A stretch of 64,000 nt of DNA from Pontederia crassipes (GCA_030549335.1 JAUKPH010000017.1:9199501-9263500); one strand, 5' to 3'. Positions 1 to 11,990 are shown, numbered from the stretch's first letter. The notes: generated from the sequence alone by a model not told the origin. Numbers and translations: made by a program.

Positions 1-866
1 GCAATATGTGTGGAACTTAGAAAACATAGGGGTCGAAATCATGTCCAAAGGTAGAAAAAATCGCAAGACTCGACCGCGATCCAGAAACCCTAAATCAGGA
101 AACGACGGATCGTGAAACTTTGTTCAAAATTCACGCGTCTAGAAAATGATCCAGAAAACCCTGGGTATCCGGTGAGCAAACATTTTTGTGAAGATGAAAA
201 ACAACGGCCGACGGTGAGGCAAATCACAGATTTGAAAAATAGGAACGTCGACCTACACCTAGGCAACATGGGAACGGCAATAAAAATGTCTGACAGACGA
301 AGATTGCAAAAATCGACTGGCGGTAGAGATTTCAAAAGAGGACGCAAAAAAATCTTGATGAGGGAAAATGAAAAGATGATCTGCGATGAACGAAAGACGC
401 CAATGAGAGCACTAACATGCGAGCACGATTTTTGCCATTTCGTCGTGTCGTCCGGGGTCACAGATTGAATGAGGAAGTAACGAGCGGCGTGTCCTGCAGC
501 TGTCGACGGAGAGCGATTTGTGAAGCGGACGAGAGCTGTGCAGGCGGCGAAATGAGAAAGACATCGACTTTTTCTCCAACTTCGGCGTGGGTTTCGAGGT
601 TGTTCGCTGGCCCTCGCGAACAATCCAAAGTTCATGCTCGTGGCAAGAACTTTGGTTCGGGAACAATCATTGTTGACCGAAATAATTTTTTTAGCGGGCC
701 CCACCTCAGCTGTCGGGTGTGTTTGGCAGAACATTCGATTGTTCGGATGTTTTGTTCTCATCCAAACACACCTGAGAGAATACTAAAAAAATAAACCAAA
801 GAACTAAATATCCCCCCTATGCCTTGTTCTCTCTAATGCTTATAAACATAAGTTTTAGCGTGTGTA
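1..866. other. Unassigned flank with overlapping ORFs, no recognisable gene
   Basis: This stretch has higher GC than the DNA that follows and is open in several frames on both strands, the longest being about 220 codons on the minus strand. None of the translations shows a domain, signal peptide or repeat that I recognise. They are rich in Ser, Arg and Phe, as expected for chance translation. It is probably part of a repeat or a gene fragment cut by the window edge. I do not call a gene here. Confidence 0.3.
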
Positions 867-2935
867 CACTACAAAAAAAACTACGATCCGTGACAAATTT
901 TTTCATCATAATGTATTAAAACGATCACAAATGATAATTTGTGATGTATTTTTTGATGAATTATGATCATTCGAGAAACACTCATTGCAAAAAAAAAATT
1001 GTGAGAGCTTTTTATATTCTTAACAAATTTTGACAGATTGAACCATCACAAATATAACATTTGCAAGTCTTTTGCAAATTTCGACGTAAAAATGTCAAAA
1101 ATTATGAAGGCAACTTTGCTCTTAGCAAGTTATGATGAATCATTCTAACAAAACTTGCCGAAGAATTTGGGACAAAAGATATCATGATTTTGGAGGGTTG
1201 ACTCGTCCTTCATAATTTCTGATGAATTTATTCGTAAAAAATTGTGAAGGATATCCAAACTATCGCAAATTAATAGATGTATAGAAATATATTAATTTTT
1301 ATAAATTATGTAGATATTAAGTTATATTTTTATTTAAATTAAATATAATTATTACATCTCTATAATAAAAGTTTAATTTTTGGATATTTACATATTATAG
1401 TTGCAAGTTATATTTAGTAAAAAAAATTAGAGAGAAGAGAAAGATGGAGAGAGAAGATGGAGAGGCCAGACTCCACAGAGGGGTGAGAAAGGTAGAAAGA
1501 AGAGGGAGGAGAGACCAAGAGTGAGAGTGAGAGAAAACCCAGGGGAGGCTAGAGAATGGGAAAGAGTTGGAGGGCGAGAGAATAGAGAGGACAGATTTTT
1601 AATAATATCAAAATATTATATAATATAAAATGTATTTAATAATATATTATCTTTTATGAATATATATACTTTATCAAGTTGCCATGGTTCAAAATTCTTG
1701 GCAAACTACGAAGGATATATTAGTCGAAATTTTAAATTAATTATATGATTGGGCTGAAGTTATTAAATATAAAGAAGTTCAATAATATGTTATCTTTATA
1801 TTTTTGCGGATAACATATAATATATTTGACATGGGGAATCCAAACTTCTAAAATATAAAAAAATATTTAGCAATGTATTATTTTCAAATTTTTGACAAAT
1901 TTTGCCTTCCTAATTTCCTATGGATATTTGACATCAGGAAATTTAAATTAATTATTCTATTATATATTTGACCTTGGCAATCTAAACGTCCGAATAAAAA
2001 AGGTTAATGCTATATTTTTAAAATTTTCAATAAATAAATCTTTTGTAATTTTCTACGGACTCAAATTTCATCACAAATTGCGAAAATATATTCTTCAAAA
2101 AATTTAAATTATGATATTATATATTTCATTTTGGAAATGTGAACTTTTAAAATTTAAAAATATTTAATAATATATTATTTTTAAGATTTTGACAGATATA
2201 TCCTTGGTAAGTTGGGACGGATTCATTCAACATTTGAATAGTTACTTACAATTCTTCCTCCTATCCTTGACATAGTGAAATTAATTAATAATTATATGTC
2301 ATTACTTAGTAACAGCCATAAGAAAATATATAAGTCATATAATTCATTTGGAAATAAATGTTTGATAATTAATGATAAGGGAGCGAGAGACGGTAGAGTA
2401 CTAAATATTATGTTTAGGTAACGGATTAGGAATCAGGATGAGTTGAAGTATGAAATATTTATTTATTCAATATTATTTTTTATCCTTCATTGTATATAAG
2501 TTATTTATATTGCATATCTATCTATTACTCAATTTTAGTGCATCATTTTTTTCTAAATCTTCTCGAATTTGTATTCTTCAGTTTCCTATGGTGTCTATTT
2601 TCTTTATCTTTGTTTGAAAAAAAAGAAATAAATATGTTTGTTCTACCCTTTTAAGAAGTAGGTCATCCATCGTCGTTAAATTCATAATTAATGACGAATC
2701 TATTAATCATTTTTTTATCAAATGTATATCATTAATGAAGCATGAGTGGATACCTAATAGTACTACAATTTAAAAGAGTAGCGTAATTATTTTTTTCTAA
2801 AAGTATATAAATACATTCCTAATTAATCAATGGAGATTACTGCCAAACCATCAGCATTTTTTTCTCATTTGAGAAAGTCCAAGCTCGAGTGTTTTTTCTT
2901 TTTTTTTGCGTATCCATCCTCTCATCAATGATATT
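867..2935. repeat. AT-rich repeat DNA, possible truncated CACTA-type end
   Basis: At 867 the sequence starts CACTACAAAAAAAACTACG, which resembles a CACTA transposon terminus. It is followed by scattered copies of a TTTTGACAAATTTTGC-like motif, which could be subterminal repeats. No matching inverted terminus was found downstream, so the element would be truncated or too diverged to see. A purine-rich GA tract lies at about 1420-1600. No ORF of note occurs. The region ends at the target site of the gypsy element that begins at 2941. Confidence 0.3.
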
Positions 2936-2940
2936 GATAG
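2936..2940. repeat. Target site duplication GATAG (left)
   Basis: GATAG sits directly before the TG that opens the 5' LTR. It matches exactly the GATAG directly after the CA that closes the 3' LTR at 11147-11151. A 5-bp duplication is standard for LTR retrotransposon insertion. Confidence 0.9.
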
Positions 2941-5207
2941 TGTAATAACCGACAAAAAAAAGAAAAGATAAAAAAAAAAGAGGAAGAATCGAGTTTGACT
3001 CAAATAACCGGCCAATAGATAACATAACGTTATCTTATTAAGAGTAGAAAAAAAAACGTATCCATAGGGGATGAATCCTATTTGATTTAAAGAGACCTAG
3101 GAGATAAAACCCAAAGAAGATATTAAAATCCTCCCAAGGAACTCACGAAAACCTCTTTTTCCCCTAACCCTCACGGTCTCCTTTCCCCTTGGCTTGCTGT
3201 CCTGCACACGACTTGAGAGGAGGCCGCCCCTGGTCGTTTTGCAGCAACCACTGATCTGCTAGGAGAGAACAAGGCGCAGGGAGAAGGGAGGGGATGCGAC
3301 CGATAGTTTTTCCGACGAACGAAAAGAGGGATTAATCGCGAACCGAGGTGGGTGAATCGAAATCACCTTGCATGGCCTCTGAATTATCTCAATTCATGCC
3401 CGAATCGTTATGAAAAGAATATGAATATGATTCAAGTTATTGTTTTTAATTGTTTGATTTCTTGAATTCTTTGATTGGTTGATTGTTGCATGCATAGTTA
3501 TTTTCTGTTTGTTATATTTCTGTATTATTGATTGCTAAGGTGTAAGATTTAGAGAGGATTTCGTTTTCGGTCTTATAACGCAATTTAATTTTTAAAAGTA
3601 GAAGTATTACGGCCGTAAAAAAATTGTTTGGCCGTAATTTTCTTACGGTCGAGAAAAGGGATAGAGAGGTAGAGAATTTCGGCCGTAAAGGAATAGAGAG
3701 AATAGAATTTCGGCCGTAAATGAATAGAGAGAATAGAGTTTCGGCCGTAAAAGAATAGAGAGAATAGAATTTCGGCCGTAAAAGAATAGAGAGAAAAGAA
3801 GAGAGAGAAAAGGGAAATAGATTGTTACGGCCGAAGAGTTAGGTTTTCGGCCGTAATAAAATAGAAAAGAGAGAGAGGGAAGACGTCGGCCGTAAAAGAT
3901 GTCGGCCGTAAAAGATGTCGGCCGTAATAGATGTCGACCGTAACAGATGAGTTTTACGGTCGTAAAAATCCGAGAAGTTGGGAGAGAGAGAAACGAAGAG
4001 AGAGAAAAGGGGAGATGGGTTGTTACGGCCGAAGAGTATAGTTTTACGGCCGTAACGGGATAGGCCGTAACGGATGGGAGTAACAGATGATGGCCGTAAC
4101 GAAATAAGAGTTGAATTATTACGGTCGAAATAGAATAGAAAATAGGGTTTTACGGCCGTAACGTAATTAAGGGTGGATTTTTACGGCCGTAAAATGAAAG
4201 AATTCCTCGGGCGTAAAATCCAAAGAATTAGGGTTTTACGGCCGTAAGGTGGAGGAGATTCTTTGGGCGAAAAATCCAACAAAATTTACCTATTAATCTC
4301 TCTTTATTTTTATATGAATATTATTGATTTCTTTATAATTCCAACATGAACTCTTTATCTTGATTTACCTCATACCGATCATATCTCCTTCATCACATGA
4401 TACAAAGAATGAAAAGATAATAAAAGTGATTAATAAGTTCAGATGAAAGATTAATGATGGGTTGCCAGTCCAAGCCAAGTGCATCAAGATAAGGGTCGCT
4501 CCCTTGGTCATGGTTTGATCACCCATTGACCCGCACAAGGCCGTATCGTTTGCTGGGCATACCCCAAGAATTAAAGGCACCTCAAAGTCACCCTGATTGT
4601 TAATTAATAACCAAGATCGACAAGCATGTTCAAGTTCAAGTTCAAGTCAAGTCAAGTATGTCATGATTCCAAGTTTACTATGTACTATTGATCCTCATGA
4701 TTCATGATATCGTTGATCTTATCCTTATTATGATTCATGATACTTGTATGTTATCTTTCATGCTCAAGTTAAGCCTGATTAATTATCGCTGATTATTATA
4801 TTCATGTCATGCATTGTATATCATGTGGTTCCCCACTAGGCTGTAAAGCTTACGGGAGGACCTCCTCCCCTGTGTCTGATTTCCACAGGACCAGGTCAGT
4901 AACGTGGTGGAGTAGGCGTGTGGTGATGAGGCTCTGGCGATAGGACAGCACATGAACCATAGGGCTTTTAGAGTGTTATTTAGTTTTCATTTACCTTCCG
5001 CATTTTAGATTTATGATGTAGAACTTATTTTATTTCTTTTAGACTTCCGCAATTAAAGTTATAATTTATCTTCATTTCTTTTCTTCCGCTGACGTGTCTC
5101 GGTTCTTGACTGAGATATGGTCAATATGATGGTCAAAGTCATAGCATGCCGTAGCGTCTCCAGGTTGGTCTTCGCCACGTGGCGGGGGTCGATCTGGGGG
5201 CGTTACA
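2941..5207 (+). repeat. 5' LTR (2267 bp) of the gypsy element
   Basis: It starts TGTAATAACC and ends GGGCGTTACA, so it has the canonical TG...CA ends. Comparing by eye with the 3' LTR, I count about 17 substitutions, mostly transitions, plus one 16-bp indel. A GATAAAA stretch near 3092 followed by a C/T-rich segment could mark the promoter and start of R, but I cannot fix the U3/R/U5 borders. The LTR contains the CGGCCGTAA motif array described separately. Confidence 0.92.
3607..4260 (+). repeat. CGGCCGTAA / TTACGGCCGTAA motif array in the 5' LTR
   Basis: About 23 copies of a (T)CGGCCGTAA-type motif lie in roughly 650 bp. Five are the perfect 12-bp palindrome TTACGGCCGTAA, for example at 3607-3618. 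Others are half-site variants with TTCGGCCGTAA or GTCGGCCGTAA. Two subarrays are truly tandem: a unit of about 30 bp with AATAGAGAG spacers (about 3665-3790) and a 16-bp GTCGGCCGTAAAAGAT-type unit (about 3890-3940). The remaining copies are irregularly spaced. Protein-binding or RNA-structure roles are conceivable but not shown. Confidence 0.85.
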
Positions 5208-5211
5208 TTTA

Positions 5212-5223
5212 TGGTATCAGAGC
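5212..5223 (+). other. Primer-binding site (initiator tRNA-Met)
   Basis: TGGTATCAGAGC begins four bases after the end of the 5' LTR. This is the usual plant LTR-retrotransposon primer-binding site, complementary to the 3' end of initiator methionyl-tRNA, and would prime minus-strand DNA synthesis. Confidence 0.9.
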
Positions 5224-8200
5224 CTAAAGTTAGGACTCTCTTGACGTCCTAGTGTATAGAATAGTATAGTATGGTAAAAGGTTCATGTGCTATCGCCGTG
5301 CAGTCGCCACACCCTCCACCGAAAAGTAATGTAAGTCAAGCTCATGTTTATGCCAAGTTACTGTTTATTGATGTATTGATATATATTTGATATGAGTGGT
5401 TGATTCCTAAGAAGATTATTCTGTATGGTAGGAATCAACCTAAATGTTATTAGTGTTTAGACAAAAAGGTTCATAAAGGTTACGAACAAAGTGAAAATGA
5501 ATATGTAATAAGGATGTGGATAAATATACTCATGTGAAGAATGAGTCTTACAGATATTTAAAGGGTAAAATATAAGAAATGATTATGTTTCTTATAATTC
5601 ATATTTTTCATCTCTTTCATGATTGCTCTATTCACAGACTTCTTCTGCTGACTGCAGCAGTATGAAGAGGAAAATGAATAGGCATATCAGTTGCAAAGAG
5701 ATGTAGATTTAAGAAAGAAACGAGAGAATTATAAGAGTAATTAAAGGATTCGACTCACACAACACGTAGGTGTGAGATGATTTCAAATAGTAGAGGTGAA
5801 ACCAAGCATGCATAAGTTATGATTTATGGTGATGACTTATGTGGTTCCATTGGTCTACCAATATAAGGGTTCAATAAATTATCTTATATGTTTATGTTGA
5901 TAAGTATGGACCCATAATGCTTCTTGCGCTTTAGACTTCATATGATCCCTTTATTATGTGGATAAAGGTCCTAATCAAAAAAATAATAATAATAATAAAT
6001 CAAATTAGTTATACGAATTTCTAATTAGATTACCTTATATTGGAAATAGGAATTAGAAAGATTAATCATGTTCAAGTTATGTAAGATTAGTTAAACAATA
6101 ATTTAAGTATTAGTGAGCTGCCCAAGAATCATGCATAAGGTATGGATGGACAAATATAGAAGCTTAAAGTGTTAAGAAGTCACCTTGGCTTGAATAAATG
6201 TTAGAAGGAACTTTCAATGAGTAAGTGACTGGTTGAGTTAATCGAACATTTAAATCTAGCATATTCATACGCATATGTACATATAACATAGTATACTTAT
6301 AAATATATAAAGATAATAAATAATTAGATTTAATTAACTTAGTTTAGTATAGGGTAGATTTGAAATTTTAATATTATGAAGTATATTTTAAATAGCCACT
6401 ATTAAAGAATGAATTCTCTAACATCGCAATGTATATATATTTTCAAAATAGACTAATATGGTTAATACCAGAATTATATAAGAATAAGCAAGGCATAAAA
6501 GAGTTAAATTGGATGTGAGAAATTTTGAAAAAAATTTAAGATATTCTAACTAAGATAAGCTTGAGGAGGCACATGAGCCTCTAGCCATTAAGTATTAAAA
6601 GATCAAAACACCAAGTGAGGAAATTTTTAGAAAGTATGGAAGGGTTAAGGTAAAGTATGAGGAATTTTATAAGTCCCCTACAAGATTTCTGGAAAAGCAA
6701 GTTATGCACCCGAGAGGGATGATTACGCAAGTTTTAATATAATTATAGTTTTCATAATAATGTCAAAACGTATAGAGTATTCAATCATATAATCATGGTT
6801 GATGGTTCAAGAGGGAAAATAAATCATATATGTGTTTAGATAATGGGTTAAGCAAGCCATCGGGTGATACATAGAATGTCCTCTAAGATGCAAGATATAA
6901 GATGATATATAGAATGTTCTCTAAGATGCCTCTACGTCAGTATGATGAAAAATGTTTAAGGTTTTGTCTTGATCAAGTGGACCACTTATGATTTGATCAT
7001 AAGTCTTATAAATGGATTAGTTCTCCTTTCCAACTTTAAAGTTTTCCCGACCCTCTCACATGTACTACAAGATATCGTTAATGCAAAGGATCATGAAATG
7101 ATGCACGAAGAAGAAGAAGAATGATTGCTTGTCTTCTGTTTTGTTGATTGTTTTGTTTTCTTGTCTTATTGTTTGAATTCATTCCATGTGTCAACATGCA
7201 TTCATGATGTTTGACTAAGGACTTATGTTATGTAGTGCACATAAATTATTCTGTTAATTCTGGATTAGAATATACTATGTAGCGACCTCTCAGCGTAGAT
7301 ATCGTTCGACCTTAACATTGATTCAGAGTGCTTCAAGATACTCAAGAAAAAGATTTATTGTGGTCATATATAATCACTGGCCTCCCATGAAATGATATGA
7401 CCTGACATTGCAAGAAACAAATCAATGTAAGCTAAGAAGTTAAGATTGAGGGCAACTCTCATGACAATCATATCAAATAAAGCATTGGCACAATGTGTCG
7501 AGAAAAAAAAAAGGGGGGGATAACAAATGACATTGATTAAGAAACAACCCTATTCCAATGACATAGAATGCCAAGAATGATCCGTCCTCAATTGATTTAA
7601 AGGACTCTTGAGTGATATCAAACATAATTGTCTTATTTGACAATTATTCATTTTTATACTTTATTTAATCCTTTAAGATATCTGATTTAAGATGAAGATC
7701 AAGTGACCATAAAGTCCATGCTAGTGATACTAATGACGATTGAAGATAAGATCTATTTTTCACATCAACTAGAAACTTCTTAGGAGGATTGTGATGGGAT
7801 TTCTATTTGATTCTTCCTCCTAAGATGTATAAGTATTATGCAAAAAGAAGAAGATAGTTACTGGTATCCAAATCGTCTAAAAGGTTATCGTTCGAAGTTG
7901 AGTGTCATATCGACCTCTTTTCAAAGTATGACATTGATTTCTAATGCCCCATGACACATGAATCGAAAAGACAAATTTAATAACTTCAAGACACGGGGTT
8001 TATGAGACTGATGGTCTCATTTTTAGATGCTCCACATCTTTTGTAAAGAAGAATGATGACTATATAAATCTGAAAATTTATTAACAAGTTATTAATTAAA
8101 ATAACCATCAAGACATAAGTGTTTGTTACCATGCAAAGATGACCTATTTAAGACTAGGGATTTTCAAGATCGATCTATGGAGTGAGTACCAACAGTTTTG

Positions 8201-8863
8201 AGTTGTTGAAGAAGAAGTAATGAAGATAATTTTTCATGGCAATGAATGATCACTATAAATAGAGCGATGTCATTGGACTAAGAATACCCCTCAAACTTTT
8301 AGGTCCTTACGAACATTGTGTTCAAACTATGCCCACATTTATGTAGAAAAGATTGAAGTGTTCATAAAAAAAAAAGGAGAAGTACTCGATAAATAACATA
8401 AGCCTGGGTTGCGGTCCATTTAGGAATAAGTCTTATAGGAAGTATGTGATGAATATAATAAGCCTGGGTTGCGATCCATTCGGGAAGGACACGGATGTAT
8501 AAGGATGAATAAATAGTTATGACATGAAACATGGAGATACGAAAATAAGTCCCAAGTACCCAGCATGTCAATGTGAAGAAAAAAAAATAGAGCATCAGAA
8601 ATCCTATTAGATGATGATGCATGACGTTAAGAATTCGTAGACCTGACCTTCGCTGAGTATCCAACGCACATAGTGGAGCGTAAGGTGCAACGCCAGAAGA
8701 ACAATAACGTAACCATGGTCAGAGTAGCTTGGCATTTCCATAAAGGCGATGATGCGACATAGGAGCTCGAGTCGGAAATGCGCCAAGAATTTCCTCATCT
8801 TTTCGATAAGCCCTCTACTTAGTGCAAAATTCGAGGACGAATTTTCTTTTAAGGGGGTAAGAA
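5224..8863 (+). pseudogene. Degenerate gypsy gag-pol interior
   Basis: No reading frame exceeds about 100 codons on the plus strand. From about 7900 to 8350, fragments in shifting frames still resemble the gypsy reverse transcriptase segment, including an FKIDL core. From about 8645 to 8862 the end of pol is recognisable: a WELESEMR-type integrase tail in which the Trp codon is now TAG, then an acidic FEDEF tail. Most of RNase H and the integrase core appears deleted between these two blocks. Two copies of an AAGCCTGGGTTGCG motif about 61 bp apart (near 8401 and 8462) lie in the gap. The gag, protease and upstream part is not recognisable. Confidence 0.75.
8851..8863 (+). other. Polypurine tract before the 3' LTR
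   Basis: AAGGGGGTAAGAA lies directly 5' of the 3' LTR and directly after the acidic pol tail. Its position and purine content fit the plus-strand primer of a gypsy element. Confidence 0.75.
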
Positions 8864-11146
8864 AGTAATAACCGACAAAAAAAAGAAAAGATAAAAAAAA
8901 AAGAGGAAGAATCGAGTTTGACTCAAATAACCGGCCAATAGATAACATAACGTTATCTTATTAAGAGTAGAAAAAAAAACGTATCCATAGGGGATGAATC
9001 CTATTTGATTTAAAGAGACCTAGGAGATAAAACCCAAAGAAGATATTAAAATCCTCCCAAGGAACTCACGAAAACCTCTTTTTCCCCTAACCCTCACGAT
9101 CTCCTTTCCCCTTGGCTTGCTGTCCTGCACACGACTTGAGAGGAGGCCGCCCCTGGTCATTTTGCAGCAACCACTGATCTGCTAGGAGAGAACAAGGCGC
9201 AGGGAGAAGGGAGGGGATGCGACCGATAGTTTTTCCGACGAACGAAAAGAGGGATTAATCGCGAACCGAGGTGGGTGAATCGAAATCACCTTGCATGGCC
9301 TCTGAATTATCTCAATTCATGCCCGAATCGTTATGAAAAGAATATGAATATGATTCAAGTTATTGTTTTTAATTGTTTGATTTCTTGAATTATTTGATTG
9401 GTTGATTGTTGCATGCATAGTTATTTTCTGTTTGTTATATTTCTGTATTATTGATTGCTAAGGTGTAAGATTTAGAGAGGATTTCGTTTTCGGTCTTATA
9501 ACGCAATTTAATTTTTAAAAGTAGAAGTATTACGGCCGTAAAAAAATTGTTTGGCCGTAATTTTCTTACGGTCGAGAAAAGGGATAGAGAGGTAGAGAAT
9601 TTCGGCCGTAAAGGAATAGAGAGAATAGAATTTCGGCCGTAAAGGAATAGAGAGAATAGAGTTTCGGCCGTAAAAGAATAGAGAGAATAGAATTTCGGCC
9701 GTAAAAGAATAGAGAGAAAAGAAGAGAGAGAAAAGGGAAATAGATTGTTACGGCCGAAGAGTTAGGTTTTCGGCCGTAATAAAATAGAAAAGAGAGAGAG
9801 GGAAGACGTCGACCGTAAAAGATGTCGGCCGTAAAAGATGTCGGCCGTAAAAGATGTCGGCCGTAATAGATGTCGACCGTAACAGATGAGTTTTACGGTC
9901 GTAAAAATCCGAGAAGTTGGGAGAGAGAGAAACGAAGAGAGAGAAAAGGGGAGATGGATTGTTACGGCCGAAGAGTATAGTTTTACGGCCGTAACGGGAT
10001 AGGCCGTAACGGATGAGAGTAACAGATGATGGCCGTAACGAAATAAGAGTTGAATTATTACGGCCGAAATAGAATAGAAAATAGGGTTTTACGGCCGTAA
10101 CGTAATTAAGGGTGGATTTTTACGGCCGTAAAATGAAAGAATTCCTCGGGCGTAAAATCCAAAGAATTAGGGTTTTACGGCCGTAAGGTGGAGGAGATTC
10201 TTTGGGCGAAAAATCCAACAAAATTTACCTATTAATCTCTCTTTATTTTTATATGAATATTATTGATTTCTTTATAATTCCAACATGAACTCTTTATCTT
10301 GATTTACCTCATACCGATCATATCTCCTTCATCACATGATACAAAGAATGAAAAGATAATAAAAGTGATTAATAAGTTCAGATGAAAGATTAATGATGGG
10401 TTGCCAGTCCAAGCCAAGTGCATCAAGATAAGGGTCGCTCCCTTGGTCATGGTTTGATCACCCATTGACCCGCACAAGGCCGTATCGTTTGCTGGGCATA
10501 CCCCAAGAATTAAAGGCACCTCAAAGTCACCCTGATTGTTAATTAATAACCAAGATCGATAAGCATGTTCAAGTTCAAGTTCAAGTCAAGTCAAGTATGT
10601 CATGATTCCAAGTTTACTATGTACTATTGATCCTCATGATTCATGATATCGCTGATCTTATCCTTATTATGATTCATGATACTTGTATGTTATCTTTCAT
10701 GCTCAAGTTAAGCCTGATTAATTATCGCTGATTATTATATTCATGTCATGCATTGTATATCATGTGGTTCCCCACTAGGCTGTAAAGCTTACGGGAGGAC
10801 CTCCTCCTCTGTGTCTGATTTCCACAGGACCAGGTCAGTAACGTGGTGGAGTAGGCGTGTGGTGATGAGGCTCTGGCGATAGGACAGCACATGAACCATA
10901 GGGCTTTTAGAGTGTTATTTGGTTTTCATTTACCTTCCGCATTTTAGATTTATGATGTAGAACTTATTTTATTTCTTTTAGACTTCCGCAATTAAAGTTA
11001 TAATTTATCTTCATTTCTTTTCTTCCGCTGACGTGTCTCGGTTCTTGACTGAGATATGGTCAATATGATGGTCAAAGTCATAACATGTCGTAGCGTCTTC
11101 AGGTTGGTCTTCGCCACGTGGCGGGGGTCGATCTGAGGGCGTTACA
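8864..11146 (+). repeat. 3' LTR (2283 bp) of the gypsy element
   Basis: It is colinear with the 5' LTR. The first base is A instead of T, and it carries one extra 16-bp GTCGGCCGTAAAAGAT unit, which accounts exactly for the 16-bp length difference. It ends GGGCGTTACA at 11146. Because it lies on the same strand as the chitinase and only about 845 bp upstream of its start, it could act as an alternative promoter or enhancer. That is inference only. Confidence 0.92.
9533..10199 (+). repeat. CGGCCGTAA / TTACGGCCGTAA motif array in the 3' LTR
   Basis: This is the counterpart of the array in the 5' LTR, with one additional 16-bp unit near 9808-9870. A few motif copies differ by single transitions between the LTRs; for example, a TCGGCC in one LTR is TCGACC in the other. 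Confidence 0.85.
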
Positions 11147-11151
11147 GATAG
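11147..11151. repeat. Target site duplication GATAG (right)
   Basis: This is an exact match to the left copy at 2936-2940, directly after the terminal CA of the 3' LTR. Confidence 0.9.
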
Positions 11152-11302
11152 ACTCATCTTATTGGAAAGCAATCGTTCTCACGCTCATCACCCGGCATTT
11201 ATATTGGATCTTTTATCCCGTGGACGAAAAGAAACATTATCATATTTCCCCCTTCTCTCTGCTTGACTTTGTAACTAACGCACGTTATTAAACACCAAAT
11301 GG

Positions 11303-11354
11303 GGTCAACAAAGTTGGTAGAGCCCAAGACTTCGGTCAACTGGTCGATGGTCAA
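11303..11354 (-). promoter_or_regulatory. Cluster of three W-boxes upstream of the chitinase
   Basis: GGTCAA occurs at 11303-11308, 11334-11339 and 11349-11354. Each reads TTGACC on the minus strand, the core WRKY-binding W-box. Three copies within 52 bp, about 640 bp before the chitinase ATG, fit pathogen-responsive control of a PR-3 gene. Binding itself is inferred. Confidence 0.5.
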
Positions 11355-11897
11355 CGAACATCGCTAGTTGATGTAATTGGTTACGACAATATTTTGCTAG
11401 AAAGCTAATAATAAGTCTGGATTGTGTGGTGAATTATGGTTGATTTGCAAATTAATAATAATTTAAAATTTATTTTAAAAATATTATCAAGAATGATCAT
11501 GATCCCATTTTTATATATATTCCTTAAATCCTGCGTGCTGAGAAATGAGTTATGGCTCAACACATATCGATATCGAGCTCTTTACGAAAAAAAATTGTAA
11601 CGACATGAAATTTATCATTGAATAGTACCATATGAATAAAACATGAATAAAACTATCCACTTCATTTATCAATATATGTGAGTCAATGATCCAAAAGTTC
11701 TTAATTCTTGATTTTCAACGAAGAAATATAATAAATTAGATTATATCTTCTCATTGATTTTTTTTTCATAAAATGCAAATCATGATTGCATAAAAATAAT
11801 AATAAAAAAATGGATTCATGAATTCAAATTTCACCACTAACAATTTTGTTGAAAGAAAAAAAAGAAGTGCACGCCAAATCCCGCAATGAATAATTGT

Positions 11898-11947
11898 CCA
11901 ATGACGTGCAATTGCTTTCCCGCCTTTGGAGCCCCGTTCTATTTAAT
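11898..11947 (+). promoter_or_regulatory. Putative chitinase core promoter
   Basis: A CCAAT box (11898-11902) overlaps a TGACGT motif (11902-11907), which resembles the as-1/TGA bZIP site. A TATA-like CTATTTAAT lies at 11939-11947. The ATG follows 44 bp later, so the 5' leader would be very short. The TATA match is imperfect. Confidence 0.4.
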
Positions 11948-11990
11948 CACAAACGAGATATGATGCGGAGACCCAAAACAAAGCAACAAG

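Larger units (their letters stand above)
2941..11146 (+). mobile_element. Ty3/gypsy LTR retrotransposon with decayed interior
   Basis: The two direct repeats, 2941-5207 and 8864-11146, are about 99% identical, and the element is flanked by the 5-bp duplication GATAG. A primer-binding site complementary to initiator tRNA-Met follows the 5' LTR, and a purine tract precedes the 3' LTR. The interior (5208-8863) is only 3.66 kb and has no long ORF. Its last third still shows gypsy pol remnants in plus-strand order: reverse transcriptase scraps, then the pol C-terminus with an acidic FEDEF-type tail. The long LTRs and this tail suggest the Del/Tekay chromovirus group, by inference. The element is about 8.2 kb and probably needs proteins in trans. 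Confidence 0.92.

Noticed and set aside
90-761. A 223-codon minus-strand ORF as a gene
   Set aside because: No domain is recognisable, the composition is Ser/Arg/Phe-rich, other frames overlap, and there is no supporting splice or start context.
3607-4260. The regularly repeated motif in the LTR as a CRISPR-like array
   Set aside because: The genome is a plant's, the motif is short and palindromic, spacers are not unique or equal in length, and the array lies within both LTRs of a retrotransposon.
4365-4580. A 71-codon minus-strand ORF found identically at 10304-10519, as a duplicated gene
   Set aside because: It is duplicated only because it lies in both LTRs. It shows no domain and no coding signature.
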